Positions 43,258 through 45,435 of a DNA stretch of 45,435 nt are shown piece by piece. Within the stretch, counting starts at the first letter, position 1, and every line of letters starts with the position of its first letter. The position numbers were made by a program, and so were the translations under genes. The notes beneath the pieces are model-generated. The model searched no databases. It was not told the DNA's origin and was given only the letters and a program-made list of their open reading frames with translations. Origin of the DNA: Rhabdothermincola sediminis (GTDB lineage Bacteria > Actinomycetota > Acidimicrobiia > Acidimicrobiales > Acidimicrobilacustridaceae); assembly GCF_014805525.1 (NCBI RefSeq), contig NZ_JACFSZ010000022.1:1-45435 (forward strand). The letters run 5' to 3'.

Positions 43258-43267
43258 GGTTGCGTGG

Positions 43268-43313
43268 GGTTGGCCGGTTGGCTGGTTGGTTGGTCGGTCG
43301 GTCGGTCGGTGGT
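43268..43313 (+). repeat. GGTT/GGTC tetranucleotide microsatellite
   Basis: About eleven GGYY units, first mostly GGTT or GGCC/GGCT, then four GGTC in a row. It is purely intergenic, between the palindrome and the enoyl-CoA hydratase stop. Confidence 0.7.
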
Positions 43314-43338
43314 GACGGGGGCGGTGGAGGAGGACCGC

Positions 43339-44097
43339 TCAGCCGAAGAAGGCGCGCAGGGCCGCCTGGTTCTCGGGCGATCCGACGAGGCGTTCGAACT
43401 CGGCTTCCTCGCGTGAGCGGGCGGCGCGCACCGCGTCGAGGCGGGCACTCAGCATCAACGACTTGGTGGCCACCAGGGAACGCACCGGCATCGAGCCGAT
43501 GCGGCGTGCCAGCGTCATCGCCTCGTCGAGCAGGTTGGCTCTCGGCACCGCCCGCCACGCGAGGCCGATGCGCACCGCGGTGTCCGCGTCGACCCAGGGC
43601 TCGGTGAACAGCAGGTGCGCGGCCTCCTGCCAGCCCACGGTGGCAGGAAGCAGCAGGCTGGCCGACGCTTCCGTGGTGACGCCGAGGCTCACGAACGGGG
43701 CCTTCAGGCGTGCCTCGCGCGCCATCAGCACCAGGTCGCAGTGCAGCAGCATGGTCAGCCCGATGCCCACGCCGACGCCGTTCACCGCGGCGATCAGCGG
43801 TTTGGGGAACGTCTCCAGCACCGGCATGAGCTGGCGGTAGCCCGGCTCCTCGCCGGTGGCGAAGGCGCTGGGGTCGGCCATCTCGGCGAGGTCCTGGCCG
43901 GCGGTGAACGCCCGCCCCTCGCCGGTGATCACCACGCAGCCGATGTCGGGGTCCTCGGCCGCGCCCGCCAGCGCATCCCGGCAGGCGAGCCACAGCGCCT
44001 GGTTGAAGGCGTTGAGCACCTCGGGGCGGTTGAGGGTGAGCAGGCGCACCCCCTCGCTGTCTCGGATCGTCACCACGTCGGTCGTCGAGGAGCTCAT
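43339..44097 (-). CDS. Enoyl-CoA hydratase/isomerase family protein
   Basis: The product has 252 residues with a crotonase fold. TLNRPEVLNAFNQAL, the first oxyanion loop FTAGQDL and the second VNGVGVGIGLTMLLHCD (CoA thioester stabilisation) are clear. One catalytic Glu lies in TTEASASLLLPATVG; the first Glu of true hydratases is not evident, so an isomerase or another crotonase activity is possible. It stands alone on the minus strand, divergent from the DUF4328-like gene (123 bp between starts). Confidence 0.9.
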   Translation of the reverse strand: MSSSTTDVVTIRDSEGVRLLTLNRPEVLNAFNQALWLACRDALAGAAEDPDIGCVVITGEGRAFTAGQDLAEMADPSAFATGEEPGYRQLMPVLETFPKPLIAAVNGVGVGIGLTMLLHCDLVLMAREARLKAPFVSLGVTTEASASLLLPATVGWQEAAHLLFTEPWVDADTAVRIGLAWRAVPRANLLDEAMTLARRIGSMPVRSLVATKSLMLSARLDAVRAARSREEAEFERLVGSPENQAALRAFFG

Positions 44098-44220
44098 CGG
44101 GTCCTTCCTGTCGCCTGGTCGCCAGCCGGTCTCGGCGCCTGGGCCGGACGGATCATGGCGCTGGGCCGTTCGGCCCAGATTTGCCTACAGCTGCCGCCCT
44201 GCCCGGTCGATACCAAGGCC

Positions 44221-45312
44221 ATGGTGGGATGCAACGGTTGTCACGCAACGATCACCGCGGCGGATCGCTTCTGTCCAGCCTGCGGCCTGCCCAACCGGCA
44301 GGCTCGGTTCCACCCGAAGTTCGGGCCGGCACCGGAGGAACCTCCGGGACCGCCGCCCCGTCCTGGCGCGCCACCCTCGGGTGTGCCGTACTGCCCCCGC
44401 TGCTGGGCCGAGGTGCGGCTCTCCCATCCCTTCTGCGGTTCGTGCGGGATGCCGCTCGACGACGTGCGAGCTCGAGCGGAACTGGCCCGCTTCGGTGGGG
44501 TGTGGCTCACCCACGGCCCGGACGGTCGTCCCCCCTACCGGTCACTGCGCTTCCTCACCGCCGTGGTGCGGGCGCTCGCGGGTGCCACCATGGTCGTGGC
44601 CCTGCTCGTGGCGAGCAGCTCGGTGCTCGGTCTGATCCAGCACCGCGACCGGTTCAGCTCGTTCCGGGTGGACCAGACCGATGCGGCCAGCTTCACCGGT
44701 CGCCTCCAATGGCTGATGGCGGCGCTCATCGTCGCCGACGCGCTCGCGTTCATCGTCTGGACGACGAGGGCGTACCGGAACCTGCCGCTGCTGGCCGTGA
44801 AGGGGCTCCGGATCCCGACCCGGTGGGCCTGGACGGTGTGGTTCGTGCCGTTCGGGAACCTCATCTGGGGCAAGGAGCTGGTGGATGACGTCTACCGGGC
44901 GAGTGATCCGTCGGCGCCGGTCCTGTCTCCTGGGTGGCGGCTGCGGACGGTGCCGATGCGTGTGCACTTGTGGTGGATCTCGGTGATGGCCTCCGGCGTG
45001 GTGCTGCTCACCGCGCACTGGATGTCGCCCTCCCCGGCGGGTGGAGCGGAGGTGGGTGGCGCGGCGCTGGGCCTGATCGCCGCGGCGCACTTCTCCATCG
45101 CCACCGCCGCGGTGCTCACGGCGCTCCTGGTGACCGAGGTGGCGACCCGCCAACGGCGGCGGGTCGCGCACCTCGGCGTCGCCGGGCAGGCCTCCCGCAC
45201 CGTTGACCTGGCCAGCGTCGCGACGTCGCGCCGGTCGGGCCCCGAGCCCCGGTTCGAGAAGGTCCCGGTCCTGGTGCATGCCGACACTGGTTCCGTGGCC
45301 GGTCGCTACTAG
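44221..45312 (+). CDS. Double zinc-ribbon membrane protein (DUF4328-like)
   Basis: The product has 363 residues. Two zinc ribbons (C4, C7, C18, C21 and C58, C61, C72, C75) are separated by a proline-rich linker. The membrane part has about four helices: VVRALAGATMVVALLVASSS, WLMAALIVADALAFIVW, a W-rich segment RWAWTVWFVPFGNLIWGKEL characteristic of DUF4328, and two C-terminal helices near WWISVMASGVVLLT and AAAHFSIATAAVLTALLV. ATG 44221 was chosen since the frame upstream is antisense to the enoyl-CoA hydratase gene. The function is unknown; the zinc ribbons would be cytoplasmic. Confidence 0.82.
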   Translation: MVGCNGCHATITAADRFCPACGLPNRQARFHPKFGPAPEEPPGPPPRPGAPPSGVPYCPRCWAEVRLSHPFCGSCGMPLDDVRARAELARFGGVWLTHGPDGRPPYRSLRFLTAVVRALAGATMVVALLVASSSVLGLIQHRDRFSSFRVDQTDAASFTGRLQWLMAALIVADALAFIVWTTRAYRNLPLLAVKGLRIPTRWAWTVWFVPFGNLIWGKELVDDVYRASDPSAPVLSPGWRLRTVPMRVHLWWISVMASGVVLLTAHWMSPSPAGGAEVGGAALGLIAAAHFSIATAAVLTALLVTEVATRQRRRVAHLGVAGQASRTVDLASVATSRRSGPEPRFEKVPVLVHADTGSVAGRY

Positions 45313-45375
45313 GACTGTGCTGAGCAAGGCGCCTTCGTGGGGTGGAGGGCGGCCGTCGGTCGTGGGAGGGGCGTC

Positions 45376-45435
45376 GTGTCGTCGGAGGGCGAGCGGGTCG
45401 CGGTGCGGGCAGATCGAAGGGCCGGGTTGAGGTGT
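45376..45435 (+). CDS. Possible gene start, runs off the window
   Basis: GTG 45376, with GGGAGGGG about 5 bases upstream, opens a frame of 20 codons (beginning MSSEGERVAVRADRR) that continues past the window edge. It is too short to identify. Confidence 0.3.
   Translation, partial: MSSEGERVAVRADRRAGLRC

Overview
The window is a stretch of very GC-rich, gene-dense bacterial chromosome. Several things point to an actinobacterium, most likely of class Acidimicrobiia (inference; no rRNA is present). LexA sites have the form CGAAC-N4-GTTCG. lexA faces a LysM membrane protein and sits beside nrdR and nrdJ, an order familiar from Actinobacteria. Many genes lack a ribosome binding site but carry a TANNNT -10 hexamer 6 to 8 bases before the start codon, which suggests leaderless transcripts. 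A heliorhodopsin remnant is also present.

Layout. 1-2766: end of a proline-rich gene, a two-helix membrane protein and dapD-dapE (lysine/diaminopimelate). 2778-10085: genome maintenance, with lexA divergent from a LysM protein across five LexA boxes, then nrdR, a RibD-C reductase, a lipase and B12-dependent ribonucleotide reductase nrdJ, which has two NrdR boxes in its promoter. 10200-12400: a decayed patch holding a heliorhodopsin cut off before its retinal lysine, a frameshifted secreted protein and a gutted GNAT acetyltransferase, with one intact lipoprotein between them. 12511-17221: membrane pyrophosphatase, small proteins, a Nudix hydrolase and a VOC protein. 17284-22393: a tightly coupled catabolic-looking operon (TetR, amidohydrolase, D-aminoacylase-like enzyme, P450, ferredoxin). 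22350-29592: rsgA, two SDRs, a metallo-beta-lactamase-fold protein lacking most metal ligands, a SnoaL-like protein, and a PAS-GGDEF cyclase coupled to a VOC protein. 29758-36288: acyl-CoA dehydrogenase, lgt, a phosphotransferase, a PhyH oxygenase, glutathione peroxidase and a DEAD-box helicase. 36390-40446: a zinc-ribbon/polyproline membrane protein, a solitary adenine DNA methyltransferase and an isocitrate-lyase-family enzyme. 40441-43170: metX and a trans-sulfuration enzyme behind a SAM-I/IV-type riboswitch, itself preceded by 26-bp tandem repeats. 43171-43338: a terminator-like hairpin, a perfect 40-bp palindrome and a GGTT/GGTC microsatellite. 43339-45435: enoyl-CoA hydratase, a DUF4328-like zinc-ribbon protein and a possible gene start.

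Most likely control circuits: LexA on lexA and the LysM gene (DNA damage), NrdR on nrdJ (dNTP supply), SAM on metX and its partner. I found no complete undescribed system. The strongest leads are the heliorhodopsin relic, the five-box SOS array, the solitary methyltransferase, the repeat-plus-riboswitch leader of metX, the 40-bp palindrome and the shared leaderless promoter motif. All functional calls rest on reading the sequence by eye; no database search was run.
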